NCBI RefSeq assembly: GCF_004369205.1 | Contig: NZ_QFGA01000001.1 | Coordinates: forward strand, 2,288,338 to 2,352,337 | Length of the DNA: 64,000 nt | Origin: Pelotomaculum schinkii | GTDB lineage: Bacteria > Bacillota > Desulfotomaculia > Desulfotomaculales > Pelotomaculaceae | Direction: 5' to 3' | In this document: positions 24,436 to 33,241 of the stretch, piece by piece | Position numbering within the stretch: the stretch's first letter is position 1 | Layout: each line of letters begins with the position of its first letter | Made by a program: the position numbers and the translations under genes | Notes under the pieces: generated by a model | Seen by the model: only the letters and a program-made list of their open reading frames with translations | Told to the model about the DNA's origin: nothing | Database searches by the model: none

Positions 24436-25425
24436 CTATACCTCTATTTGTATGCACCGCTGATAAAACTTCTCTGCTTCTTCTAGGCCCCTATTTTTTA
24501 AAACATAAAGTAAGTTTTGGTATTTATAATCATCAATCTTTTTTCTGGTCTTTGCCTGCCTTGCTTTATCCAAGAATCTCTTTTCTCCCGTCCGGATATT
24601 ATGGTTTGTGAAGGCCTTCTTGCACTCTGGATCAGGGCATGTGCTCTGGCTGTAGTTGCCCTTTCCCTTTTTGCCGCCGAGAACAAAAGTCCTTCCACAA
24701 ACAGCGCACAACCCAAGGCGCAGATTAAACATACGAGCAAACATAATTTCAACCCAGGCGGCGCTTATTATATCTTTAATTTGAGCAATTAAAACTAGTT
24801 TAGCATTATGTGGTCCTGCGTGGCGCAACGTTAAAACTTCCATATCATAATCATCTCCAGTAAAGGTCGGATAGAATTTCACTTCTGAAACTCTATCATA
24901 GCAAGCCTGATCCTTGATTAAAAATGAGCGATGCTGAATGAAAAGATCGTTAAAAAACGAATTACTTTTCCTTCGTCCGGGACCAAGGTTATATATTACT
25001 TCACCAGCCAGTGCTAGTAATTCTGACGTTAAAGGGTTAGTATGCGGCGGCGCACCCGGTTTCCGGGGCGGATCAAATTTTGTTGACCAGTAATCTCTTA
25101 GACTTTTATCGTTTTGGCGAAGTTCAGGATATGGTAAATTAATTTTTAACTTTTCTTGAGCGCTCACTATTAACCTAGGAATAATTGTTTCATCAGGATT
25201 GTTTTCGTCCTTCAAATTATCTAAATCGGGCCCCGAGATAGTTTTAAATAACTCAGTGGTTAGTGCCCTTACTATTGGTAAGGGTTTTATTTTTTCTATC
25301 TGACCACTTGAAAGCTTCATCATTTCTCCATCATTACTAAAAAAATTCTCGGTGTCTTCTAGAAATATGAGTCCATTTGTCACAACCTCAGATGTAGGTA
25401 AAAAAATCTTTTTATAATGCACCAT
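24436..25425 (-). CDS. Zinc-finger protein at the left end of element B, unknown
   Basis: This 329-residue protein carries CAVCGRTFVLGGKKGKG followed by CPDPECKKAFTNHN near residue 245-285, a four-cysteine module of the CGNR/ABATE-like kind. The N-terminal 230 residues are unknown. A related arrangement (unknown N-terminus plus a C-terminal cysteine module) is found in the element A protein before the integrase. It is divergent from the excisionase/primase operon, the place where satellites keep their master regulator or immunity gene. Confidence 0.5.
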   Translation of the reverse strand: MVHYKKIFLPTSEVVTNGLIFLEDTENFFSNDGEMMKLSSGQIEKIKPLPIVRALTTELFKTISGPDLDNLKDENNPDETIIPRLIVSAQEKLKINLPYPELRQNDKSLRDYWSTKFDPPRKPGAPPHTNPLTSELLALAGEVIYNLGPGRRKSNSFFNDLFIQHRSFLIKDQACYDRVSEVKFYPTFTGDDYDMEVLTLRHAGPHNAKLVLIAQIKDIISAAWVEIMFARMFNLRLGLCAVCGRTFVLGGKKGKGNYSQSTCPDPECKKAFTNHNIRTGEKRFLDKARQAKTRKKIDDYKYQNLLYVLKNRGLEEAEKFYQRCIQIEV

Positions 25426-25548
25426 AACCCATCCTCTAAAAGCATTTTATACTTTGTCACAAAATGAATAGTTTTGCTTATTATACCATAACAATCTAAA
25501 ATTAAACAAGAAGATTGGAAACGAGAAAATATAAAGGAGGTTTGTACA

Positions 25549-25746
25549 ATGCAAACAGAGTTGAATCCTGAACAGTTCCCGGCACTATTAAAAGTGCCTG
25601 AGGCTGCAAAACTGGCACGAACTGGTAAGCAAACTATTTATAACTATTGTCATGTTAAAGGTTTCCCTTGTGTGAAACTTGGAAGAAATATTCGAATTCC
25701 AAGGGAGGCTTTTATGAGGTGGCTCGATCAGCAGGCCGGAGCTTAA
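25549..25746 (+). CDS. Excisionase-family helix-turn-helix protein
   Basis: This 65-residue protein has AAAGGAGG before the ATG. LKVPEAAKLARTGKQTIYNY and GFPCVKLGRNIRIPREAFMRWL make a complete HTH_17 domain. It is the first gene of the replication operon of element B, 37 bases before the primase. Confidence 0.8.
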   Translation: MQTELNPEQFPALLKVPEAAKLARTGKQTIYNYCHVKGFPCVKLGRNIRIPREAFMRWLDQQAGA

Positions 25747-25783
25747 AATAAAAGCCCACATAGGGGAGCAATCGGGAGCAATC

Positions 25784-27649
25784 ATGGACCAGAAAATCGT
25801 AGTATTGGAAGCAGCTTTAGCGCATGCCGGGCGCGGGTACCCGGTATTCCCTCTCTGGTGGCCGCTCTCAAATGGCCGGTGTGTTTGTGGGGATCCAAAG
25901 TGTGCCAGCGTAGGCAAGCACCCAATAGAAAAAGGCTGGCAGGAGTTGGCTACAACCAGCGAGGCGACAATTCTAAAATGGTGGCAGCGGTGGCCTAAGG
26001 CGAATATAGGCATACCCACCGGCGAGAGGTCAGGAATCCTTCTCCTGGATGTTGATCTTAAAGGAGACGGACCGGATCATCTGGCCGAGTTGGAGGCCAT
26101 GAATGGAGCATTACCTGAGACAGTCGAGGCCATAACCGGCAGCGGTGGCAGGCATATCCTGTTTAGGTACCCAACAGGCCGGGCAATCCCGAACAAAGCT
26201 CGCTTCCATAGTGGGTTAGACACCAGGTCTGACGGTGGCTTGTTTGTTGCTCCCGGGAGCCTACATGTTAACGGCAGGCGCTACGAGTGGGAGACAGAAC
26301 ACCACCCGGACGATGTGCCACTTGCAGAGGCGCCGGAATGGCTCTTAAGGCTGATGGAGGTCAAGCCAAAAGGTAACGCTGCCCCGCCGGTAGACGAATA
26401 CATAGCTGAGGGCTCAAGGAATGCCGTATTAACAAGCCTTGGCGGTACAATGCGGCGGCGGGGAATGTCGCAAGAGGCAATTGAGGCGGCACTGATGGCT
26501 GAGAATGAAAAACGGTGTTTACCTTCGCTTGGTACTGATGAGGTCCGTAAGATTGCCGAGAGCGTTTGTCGTTATAATGCTGAGGTTAAAGGGCAACCCA
26601 CTTGTGAGTCTAGCGATAAAGCAAAGTCAATCAACCTGAACCTCCTGCTTACAAAGCCTGACCTAAATAAAAATGTTGAGATCCCTATGATTTTACCGGG
26701 TATATTCCCCAGGGGTTATGTGACTTTACTTGTTGGTGATCCAAAAAGCGGAAAAACATGGCTGGCGCTAAGGCTGGCGTGTGAATTGTCGAAGGGCGGT
26801 TCTATCCTTGCGGGTTTTTCAAGCGTCGTTCCCTGTAGGGTGCTTTATCTTATGGGTGATACCGGTCCGCAGCTTGTAAATTACCGTCTGCGAAAAACTA
26901 AATTTTGCTTTGACCCTAATAACTTGAGATTTACCTACGCTGAGGATGTTCGACAGCAGGGGGCAGACCTGGACCTGGGAACCAGTGAAGGCTTTACCCT
27001 GCTTGAAATGCTAATGGTCTCATGGGAGCCGCAGGTGGTATTTATAGACACCCTAACGTCATTTCATGCTGTTGACGAGTCGGACAACAAGGAAATGAAG
27101 CCTGTTGTTTCAAAAATGCGAGACCTGGCAATGCGGAGTAATGCGGCCATTGTCTTACTACACCATACGAGGAAAAAAAAGAGGTCTGAGCTGTCAATGT
27201 CAATGACACAGCATGACTCAGTAGGGGCCGGGGTCCTGGCCCGGTTAGTAGGTAATGTGGTAGGGGTTGAAAAAAAATTAGGTGAGGACGGGAGCCCATT
27301 TTACCTGGTTCGCAGTTTGGCAAGTTGGTTCAAGGAATTTAGCCCGTTCAGCTTCACCCTGGAGGATGAAACCGATGAATCCGGGCAGGAGTGGGTAAGG
27401 ATGCCCATAGACTTAACGCCAGAGGTTGGCAAGGATGCTCGGGAGACTATTCAAAGGATAATTGATTTAACCTACTGGGATGGTAGCAGTTTTACACGGC
27501 AGGACATTTGTAATAAAACAGGTCTTTCGCATGGACCAGTTAGTCAAATACTAAATGAGCTGGTTAAAGAGGGGAGATTAATCCCCCGTGGCAGCACAAG
27601 AAACAAGTCTTTTGCTGTCCCGCTGGACATTGTTGACATGATTCCATGA
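25784..27649 (+). CDS. Prim-pol / RepA-like helicase fusion, replication protein of element B
   Basis: This is a 621-residue fusion. The N-terminal archaeo-eukaryotic primase-polymerase domain shows GKHPIEKGW, NIGIPTG, LLLDVDL (metal-binding acids), GGRHILF and GLDTRSDGG. A RepA-like ATPase follows with Walker A GDPKSGKTW (about residue 320), Walker B VVFIDTL and IVLLHHTRK, and a winged helix at the C-terminus. Such fusions start replication of plasmids, integrative elements and phage satellites. An iteron array begins at the stop codon. Element A does the same job with a different, Toprim-type primase. Confidence 0.9.
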   Translation: MDQKIVVLEAALAHAGRGYPVFPLWWPLSNGRCVCGDPKCASVGKHPIEKGWQELATTSEATILKWWQRWPKANIGIPTGERSGILLLDVDLKGDGPDHLAELEAMNGALPETVEAITGSGGRHILFRYPTGRAIPNKARFHSGLDTRSDGGLFVAPGSLHVNGRRYEWETEHHPDDVPLAEAPEWLLRLMEVKPKGNAAPPVDEYIAEGSRNAVLTSLGGTMRRRGMSQEAIEAALMAENEKRCLPSLGTDEVRKIAESVCRYNAEVKGQPTCESSDKAKSINLNLLLTKPDLNKNVEIPMILPGIFPRGYVTLLVGDPKSGKTWLALRLACELSKGGSILAGFSSVVPCRVLYLMGDTGPQLVNYRLRKTKFCFDPNNLRFTYAEDVRQQGADLDLGTSEGFTLLEMLMVSWEPQVVFIDTLTSFHAVDESDNKEMKPVVSKMRDLAMRSNAAIVLLHHTRKKKRSELSMSMTQHDSVGAGVLARLVGNVVGVEKKLGEDGSPFYLVRSLASWFKEFSPFSFTLEDETDESGQEWVRMPIDLTPEVGKDARETIQRIIDLTYWDGSSFTRQDICNKTGLSHGPVSQILNELVKEGRLIPRGSTRNKSFAVPLDIVDMIP

Positions 27650-27909
27650 TTCGTCTACTGGAAATTTTAATTCGTCTAGTGTTTTAATTCGTCTAGTGGG
27701 GGTGTTGGTAGACGAATTACCCCTCAGCCCAGTAACGGCGCGAAATAATTCGTCTAGTAGGTGTAGACAAATAGTAGACAAATTAGTTGAGGAAAATTCA
27801 ATTCGTCTAGTATTCGTCTAGTAGTAAAAGACGAATTAAACCCAGTAATACCAAGGGTTTAAAGCCAATTCGTCTAGTGATTCCCCCCACTTAAGGGAAT
27901 TCGTCAAGT
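27649..27909. repeat. Iteron array AATTCGTCTAGT, likely replication origin of element B
   Basis: Forward copies start at 27669, 27686, 27747, 27800, 27811 and 27867, with variants at 27649 and 27898. Inverted copies or variants are at 27709, 27764, 27775 and 27829. All lie in a 260-bp stretch that codes for nothing and directly follows the primase-helicase gene. Confidence 0.85.
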
Positions 27910-27923
27910 TGGAGGTAAAAACA

Positions 27924-28060
27924 ATGGGAAAACCTACAAAAATTCCAGTGGTAAAAAGGAGCTCAAGCCTAGGTCTGAGAACCGCTGTATGGCATGTATC
28001 AGGTCATCCAAGGAGAACGGCTTAATTTTTGATTATCGAAAGTGCCAGGTCCCGAAATGA
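27924..28060 (+). pseudogene. Small zinc-ribbon ORF with a -1 frame change
   Basis: GGAGG stands eight bases before the ATG. The frame begins MGKPTKIPVVK and soon runs to a stop, but one base back from the AAAAAGG run the frame continues KELKPRSENRCMACIRSSK, then YRKCQVPK, and stops in an ATGA overlap with the next gene. The coupling and the cysteine pattern suggest that the joined 44-residue protein is the real or ancestral product. Either an A was lost or a -1 ribosomal slip occurs. Confidence 0.45.
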
Positions 28061-28245
28061 GCAAGCGCCAATTCATTGAAGTACAACTGACCAGTTGCAA
28101 GCTATTTTTGACGGAGCAAGAGTTTGTCGGGTTACTGGCAAAGGACGCTATTGCCAGAGGCAAGGCGATTATGCGAACTAGGGCAGCCAGAGAGCGGAAC
28201 AGTAAGACCCCTCCAAGGTGTCGGGGACCTTCACCAATACCTTAG
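28057..28245 (+). CDS. Small conserved protein shared by elements A and B
   Basis: The ATG at 28057 overlaps the stop of the preceding zinc-ribbon frame. MSKRQFIEVQLTSCKLFLTE and ARGKAIMRTRAARERN match the element A protein at 18320-18502 over most of its length. The last 15 residues (proline-rich) differ. In both elements it follows the replication region. Confidence 0.65.
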   Translation: MSKRQFIEVQLTSCKLFLTEQEFVGLLAKDAIARGKAIMRTRAARERNSKTPPRCRGPSPIP

Positions 28246-28444
28246 CCCCCTTGATTCCTTGTCAGGAGTCACTCTCTGAGCCCGCGCTGCTTAAGGGTTT
28301 AAAACAAACTACTGCAGATCAACTGCAATATTAAAGATAATAAAATCAAGGTAAAACTACACTCCTTACCTCGCTATACCAAGGGATGGTAATAAAAAGT
28401 AGCCGGCACTGGGCCGGTAATATAAAAAAAAGGAGACCAGGAAA

Positions 28445-29083
28445 ATGCCAAAAAGAGCTATGGACGACATTATCAACGAAATCAGGGAGAACAAAAAGAA
28501 GGTGGATGCTGAGCTCAGTATCATTCGTGAAGAGCAGGACTTATCAGAGGCTGGCCGAGCTAAATGGGCAGCAAAAGCCTGGGGTAAGGCTATGGCCAAA
28601 CACAGAAAGCTTGTGGCTGAGTTAAACGCTACCCGTGAGGAAACCAGGACAGCTTTACGCAAGGCAGCCTTCAGTCCGCGTATTGGTTACACTGCAACCG
28701 TTGGCGACAAAGCCGCTATAAGGCAGGCGTTCAATACGGCTATGTTCTCACTGCAGGAAGCCGATTCCAAGGGGCTTATGCGAGCACTGGAAAGAGCGCA
28801 GCGCACCGGTGACGACCTTTACGCCCTGGCCGTTGCAAACATAGCCGCTGAAAAAGGTGACAGCAAGGTATTGCAGCGTTATCGTGAATTAGCTGGTTCT
28901 GAACGGGCAGAGGACATGGACAAACTAGTGGAATTTGAGAAAACATTTGGCGACAGCAGAGACACCTCTACCAAATTCGCCGAAAAAATTATTATAAGTG
29001 CCCCGTCACAACCAAAGGAAATAAGCATGTACAGTGAGGCTTGGGAGATAGCTAATGCGGCTATGGATGGGGCCGAGGTATAA
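28445..29083 (+). CDS. Phage-type helical protein upstream of the tail genes, unknown
   Basis: This 212-residue protein has AAAGGAG before the ATG. It is charged and helical, with a coiled coil at about residues 5-75 (IRENKKKVDAELSIIREEQD). The middle IRQAFNTAMFSLQEADSKGL is also helical. It precedes the putative tail chaperone and tape-measure genes, so it may be a virion or assembly protein, but I do not recognise it. Confidence 0.5.
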   Translation: MPKRAMDDIINEIRENKKKVDAELSIIREEQDLSEAGRAKWAAKAWGKAMAKHRKLVAELNATREETRTALRKAAFSPRIGYTATVGDKAAIRQAFNTAMFSLQEADSKGLMRALERAQRTGDDLYALAVANIAAEKGDSKVLQRYRELAGSERAEDMDKLVEFEKTFGDSRDTSTKFAEKIIISAPSQPKEISMYSEAWEIANAAMDGAEV

Positions 29084-29114
29084 CATACAGATGGCAGTAA
29101 AACGCTCAGCATGG

Positions 29115-29143
29115 GCGCTCCCCGCTCTAAATGCGGGGAGCGC
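29115..29143 (+). promoter_or_regulatory. Strong hairpin before the putative tail-chaperone gene
   Basis: GCGCTCCCCGC (29115-29125) and GCGGGGAGCGC (29133-29143) form a perfect 11-bp stem with a seven-base loop. There is no T-run, and AGGAGG of the next gene follows eight bases later, so it is more likely an mRNA processing or translation-control structure than a terminator. Confidence 0.55.
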
Positions 29144-29162
29144 TACGAAAAGGAGGATATCA

Positions 29163-29459
29163 ATGGCAACATTCCAAGGGTATAAACTTAATGCTAGCAT
29201 TGAAGCCTGGAAGCGTATCAATGAACAATTCGGCTCATTAAAAACTGCCATTAATGAGCTTAAGGTGGGAAACTATTGGGCAATAATTATCTTTCTCTGG
29301 TCTTTCATGGCCGACAATGAACCCACCATTACCCCGGAGAAAGTAGCACGTATGTTAAATACTTACAATGTGGTAACAACAGCAAATGCTATAGGACAAG
29401 CGATTGATAAAAGTCATAATAAAGAACTTAATAACCTGATTGGGTTTATTAAGCATTAA
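29163..29459 (+). CDS. Putative tail assembly chaperone-like protein
   Basis: The ATG at 29163 has AGGAGG seven bases before it; the protein has 98 residues. It is a small helical protein immediately upstream of the tape-measure gene, where tailed phages place their tail assembly chaperone. ITPEKVARMLNTYNVVTTAN suggests a helical bundle. The call rests on position; I see no signature motif and no slippery site for a longer product. Confidence 0.4.
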   Translation: MATFQGYKLNASIEAWKRINEQFGSLKTAINELKVGNYWAIIIFLWSFMADNEPTITPEKVARMLNTYNVVTTANAIGQAIDKSHNKELNNLIGFIKH

Positions 29460-29473
29460 GGGAGGGATAATCA

Positions 29474-31420
29474 GTGAACGTTGGCGAGTTAATTGTATCA
29501 ATGAGACTTGATCGTAGCGAATTAACCAACGGTATGAGGCAAGCTGTGGCAGGACTAAAAAGCATGTTGAATCCGGCCACTATTGCCGCCGGCGCGGTTG
29601 CTGCGATTGGAGCTGCAACTGTAGGGGTAGCGGCTAAAGGGATGACTATGGCGCTGCAGTTTGAAGACGCTAACCGCCGGATGGCAGCAGCAACCGGGTT
29701 ACCTATCGAGGCTATGCAGGCTTTTGAGCTTCAGGCTGAAAAGATGTTTGCCGCCGGCCGTGGTAGTGTGGAAGAAATCTATGGCACAATGACACAGATT
29801 CAACAAGCGTTTCACGGGACGGCAGAGGAAACCGGAGCCCTGGCTGACAAAGCTCTGGTGCTGAAAAAGGTTTTTGGCTATGAAGTAAGCGAGTCAATCC
29901 GTGCCGTGGATGCTATGGTTAAAAACTTTGGTGTTGATGGCAGCGCAGCCTTTGACATTATCACGAAAACAGCGCAATTGGCCGGTGATAAAGCGGATGA
30001 CCTATTGGACACCTTTAATGAGTACTCTGTCCAGTTTGCCTCTATGGGCTTTAGCGCCGAAGAATTTGCCGGGATTTTAGTAAAAGGCGCACAGGAAGGC
30101 GTGTTTAACCTTGATAAAGTCGGCGACGCCATGAAGGAGTTTAACATAAGGGCACAGGACGGCAGCAAGCTCACAGCGGAGGGTTTTGCTGCTATTGGCC
30201 TCAATGCTGAAGAGATGGGCTCAGCTATTGCCCAGGGTGGCGAATTGGCACAGATGGCCTTTGAAGCTACCATTGCCGGGTTAGCTGGTATGGAGGATCC
30301 TCTGAAACGGGATGCTGCCGGTGTGGCTTTGTTCGGCACAATGTGGGAGGATGTGCGGGCTAATGTTATTACAGCTATGAATGACGGCAAGAATGCATTG
30401 GGTGAATTTGCAGGGGCAACAGATGAAGCAGCCGGTAAAATGGGTAGTGGTTTAGGTCCTACTCTTGAGCGAATTCGGAATCAGCTTACCCTTGTTATGA
30501 AACATGTGGGAGAAAAACTGTTACCCACATTTATAAGCCTGGCCGATTGGGTAGAAGCAAATATGCCTGCAATAGAGAAAACCATTAACACAACCTTTAC
30601 GATAGGCGCTAAGGTTATCGAAGGAATCACCTTACCTATCAGAAACCTGATTGCTCTGCTTAAAGGCGATTTCAGACAGGTATTGGAGAACACACTTAAC
30701 TTCTTCGGTTTATCGCTTGAAAGTATGGAAAAGAAAGCGTCTGAAGTATGGAGTGAGATAAAACTTAACACTAAGGCCGTCTGGACGGATATCAAAACCT
30801 GGCTGTCTAACACCTGGAATAATATTCTGCAGCAAGCACAAAGGACCTGGAGCGATATAGGAAATTTTATCAACACTATTACCGAGAATATCACCAGCAG
30901 CTTCCAAAACCTTGTTGATAGGGCCTTAAACTGGGGCCGCAACCTGATAAGTAATTTCATTAATGGAATAAAAGCTGAGTGGGACGACCTCAAGGAAACT
31001 GTCGGTGATGTTGCTGGACTTTTTGCTGACTTCATCGGTTTCCACAGCCCGACAAAGGAAGGCCCAGGCCGTGACGCTGACAAGTGGATGCCAAACCTGG
31101 TAAAAATGTTGAGCAAAGGGGCAGAGGATGAAAGGCCACTTCTGCAGTTAGCCTCAGAACAGCTATTGGAAGCATTTAAGGCGCCCATAGTTGAGATAAA
31201 TAATAAGTCACAAGAGAACAGGCCCCTGTTGCAGCCGTTTGATGGGCAATTAATAAGTGCTATCCGTACCCCGGTGGCGGATATGATGCCTTCTGCACCG
31301 GCAGTTGCCGCCGGTGGCGGTGGGGTATACATTGACACACTCAACCTTTATGGATCAACTGCAGGGGAGCTGTGGGAGCAGTTAGAGCGTAAATTACACC
31401 GTGTTGGTGTGAGATTGTAA
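29474..31420 (+). CDS. Phage tail tape-measure protein
   Basis: This 648-residue protein has a GTG start after GGAGGG. The N-terminus (VGELIVSMRLDRSELTNGMR) and the segments AATGLPIEAMQAFELQAEKM and KALVLKKVFGYEVSESIRAVD are typical of tape-measure proteins. A glycine/alanine-rich hydrophobic stretch lies at about residues 35-60, and long amphipathic helices run to residue 500. It ends in a Gly-rich linker and a short LYGSTAGELWEQL domain. In phages this protein sets tail length. Here it stands without tube, sheath or baseplate genes. Confidence 0.85.
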   Translation: MNVGELIVSMRLDRSELTNGMRQAVAGLKSMLNPATIAAGAVAAIGAATVGVAAKGMTMALQFEDANRRMAAATGLPIEAMQAFELQAEKMFAAGRGSVEEIYGTMTQIQQAFHGTAEETGALADKALVLKKVFGYEVSESIRAVDAMVKNFGVDGSAAFDIITKTAQLAGDKADDLLDTFNEYSVQFASMGFSAEEFAGILVKGAQEGVFNLDKVGDAMKEFNIRAQDGSKLTAEGFAAIGLNAEEMGSAIAQGGELAQMAFEATIAGLAGMEDPLKRDAAGVALFGTMWEDVRANVITAMNDGKNALGEFAGATDEAAGKMGSGLGPTLERIRNQLTLVMKHVGEKLLPTFISLADWVEANMPAIEKTINTTFTIGAKVIEGITLPIRNLIALLKGDFRQVLENTLNFFGLSLESMEKKASEVWSEIKLNTKAVWTDIKTWLSNTWNNILQQAQRTWSDIGNFINTITENITSSFQNLVDRALNWGRNLISNFINGIKAEWDDLKETVGDVAGLFADFIGFHSPTKEGPGRDADKWMPNLVKMLSKGAEDERPLLQLASEQLLEAFKAPIVEINNKSQENRPLLQPFDGQLISAIRTPVADMMPSAPAVAAGGGGVYIDTLNLYGSTAGELWEQLERKLHRVGVRL

Positions 31421-31557
31421 GGATCGGGATTTACCCGGCCCCTATCCTAAAGGAGTTTAAATAGCAATCAAGAGCTGTACAGAAAGACCGCTTATAGCAA
31501 GGCTCATTAGACTGATACTGCAAATCTACTGTAAAAATGTTTAGGTGGTGATAACCA

Positions 31558-31953
31558 ATGCTGACCTCAGGTGGAAAGCCTAAAATAACCCGCAAAATGG
31601 AAGCTGCTATAGCTGCCCTATTAACTGCGCCAACCATCGCAGAGGCAGCCGCCGCAGTCGGTGTTCATGAGCAAACCCTCTGGCGTTGGCTCCAGCAGGA
31701 AGAATTTCAAGGTCGGTACCGGGAGGCTAAGCGCCAGGCGGTAGCTCAAGCGGTTGCCCGCCTGCAGCAAGCTACGACAAAGGCAGTTGATACCTTAGAG
31801 GAGGTAATGGATGATGATCTTGCAACTCCCTCTTCCCGTGTTACAGCGGCAAAGACTGTCCTTGATGCAGCATTCAAAGGGATCGAACTTGACGACCTGG
31901 CTGCCAGAGTTGACGAGTTGGAGAGACTTGCTGGACAGGAAAGGGACAACTGA
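31558..31953 (+). CDS. TerS-like small terminase subunit / phage HTH protein
   Basis: This 131-residue protein has an N-terminal helix-turn-helix (LLTAPTIAEAAAAVGVHEQT, LWRWLQQEEFQGRYREAKRQ) followed by a long helical region (ARLQQATTKAVDTLEEVMDD, SRVTAAKTVLDAAFKGIE). This is the form of the phBC6A51-type small terminase family, which binds pac/cos DNA and gives packaging its specificity. No large subunit is present. Satellites use exactly such a lone TerS to redirect packaging by a helper phage. Confidence 0.75.
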   Translation: MLTSGGKPKITRKMEAAIAALLTAPTIAEAAAAVGVHEQTLWRWLQQEEFQGRYREAKRQAVAQAVARLQQATTKAVDTLEEVMDDDLATPSSRVTAAKTVLDAAFKGIELDDLAARVDELERLAGQERDN

Positions 31954-31990
31954 TAGCAAGGGGCTTTATGCATTTGAAAGGAGAGTTGCT

Positions 31991-32260
31991 GTGCTAAAAA
32001 AGCGAATTGCTGCACTGGAACGGTTGTTCCGGGGTGAGCCTTATACAATAACTTTTGAAGATGGTAGCTCAATCACGATAGGTCTAAACGAGTGGGATCA
32101 GGCCTGGAAGGATGTCGCCGCAGGTCAACCCAATTGGATATATGACCGTCTTAAAACTGAGAGGGACCGGGGAAATATTGATGCGGGTGGGATCATTTAC
32201 TTGATGGAAGCATTTAGTCCAAAAACCGTTAAAGAGGTGTGGGCAGATTTTGTGGAGTAA
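31991..32260 (+). CDS. Hypothetical protein downstream of TerS
   Basis: I chose the GTG at 31991, which follows AAAGGAGAG, rather than the much longer upstream frame that overlaps TerS. The 89-residue product begins MLKKRIAALERLFRGEPYTI, with a short coiled start and FEDGSSITIGLNEWDQAWKD. It has no known motif. The tight position behind TerS implies co-transcription. Confidence 0.5.
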   Translation: MLKKRIAALERLFRGEPYTITFEDGSSITIGLNEWDQAWKDVAAGQPNWIYDRLKTERDRGNIDAGGIIYLMEAFSPKTVKEVWADFVE

Positions 32261-32297
32261 GATGAAAGGTTGAAATATGATCAAAGGGGTGAATTGT

Positions 32298-32537
32298 TTG
32301 TTAAAACAAAGAATTTTGAGACTTGAACAAGCAGTCTTAAACCGTAATACTTTTAAATTTTTTGTTGCCCATGAACAGGATAACTCTGTAAAGATAACAG
32401 GGCCGAACTTTGATTTCTATGGCCCTATTAGCGAAGGTGAAAAAAAGCTTGCGAGCTTAGATGAACTTGGCTATTTTGTCATTAAAATAAAACGCACTAC
32501 CAAGACACACCTAAACTTACCGGCAGTTGGGCCGTAG
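32298..32537 (+). CDS. Hypothetical small protein, last gene of the TerS operon
   Basis: The TTG at 32298 after AAGGGGTG gives 79 residues; an ATG at 32277 is also possible. MLKQRILRLEQAVLNRNTFK resembles the start of the upstream protein (KKRIAALERL), so they may be distant relatives or share a dimerisation helix. The function is unknown. Confidence 0.45.
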   Translation: MLKQRILRLEQAVLNRNTFKFFVAHEQDNSVKITGPNFDFYGPISEGEKKLASLDELGYFVIKIKRTTKTHLNLPAVGP

Positions 32538-33241
32538 CCTTACCTGGTTGCCCTTTGATATCTAATCAAGAGGCACTGTCTGAAGCCTTGCAGTAAAAGG
32601 TTCTCAAGTGCCATACTGCAAGGTTACTGCACTTATTCAAAAAGGTGGGGCTGTTATAACCCTCCCTTTCTCCGGGGACGTAACGTCCACCGAAGCCGAT
32701 AAGTAATAAAGGGGCAAACCGTTATGATTCTCCCTTTATCGGCGCAAAATTGCGCCGATAATTTTAAGGGGTACATTATAACGAGTACCCCAACAGAAAC
32801 TATCTGTAAAAAAGGGATGGATGTTTTGGTCACCCCCTCTTTTCTTAGTTCCTCTCTCAGCGGAAGTTTTTAACATCATACCATAACCAGAAAGATAAGA
32901 GACTTTTATCCCGACTTCGAGGAACTAGGAAACTTGGATGAGACATCCAAGCATACCGGAGGTAACCCCACTAGATTAAATAGGACGGCACAATATTGCG
33001 CTACCGAGAAGGTTTTTCGATTTTAAATCGTTAAACCCCCGACCCGTCACTGCTTTTGGCTCCTCAAAATTGGGGAGACCACGATCTCACTGAATCTAGA
33101 GTGGACTCAGTGAAGAATTTGGACGGCTGAAATTCCGACAGACCACCTGTTACCATAAACGTCAACATAGCCGTATAGAACAAGCCGCCCTATCCTTGTC
33201 CACATCCAATAAAATAACGATTCCGGAACACGAATACAATT
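32538..33241. ncRNA. Hairpin-rich conserved non-coding block of element B (candidate structured RNA or origin)
   Basis: This 700-base stretch has no credible gene. It includes a long palindrome TATCGGCGCAA/TTGCGCCGATA (32737-32760), the 8-bp hairpin CTTGGATG/CATCCAAG (32933-32951), CGA/TCG at 33018-33030, and CTCCTC/GGGGAG near 33060-33077. Segments at 32936-32948, 33018-33087 and 33101-33124 match element A, but the last lies before the others in A. The hairpin near 33060 is kept in A although several bases differ. Confidence 0.5.

Noticed and set aside
29474..31420. Complete prophage reading of element B
   Set aside because: Besides the tape-measure and TerS-like genes no head, portal, large terminase, tube, baseplate or lysis gene can be found between the att sites.
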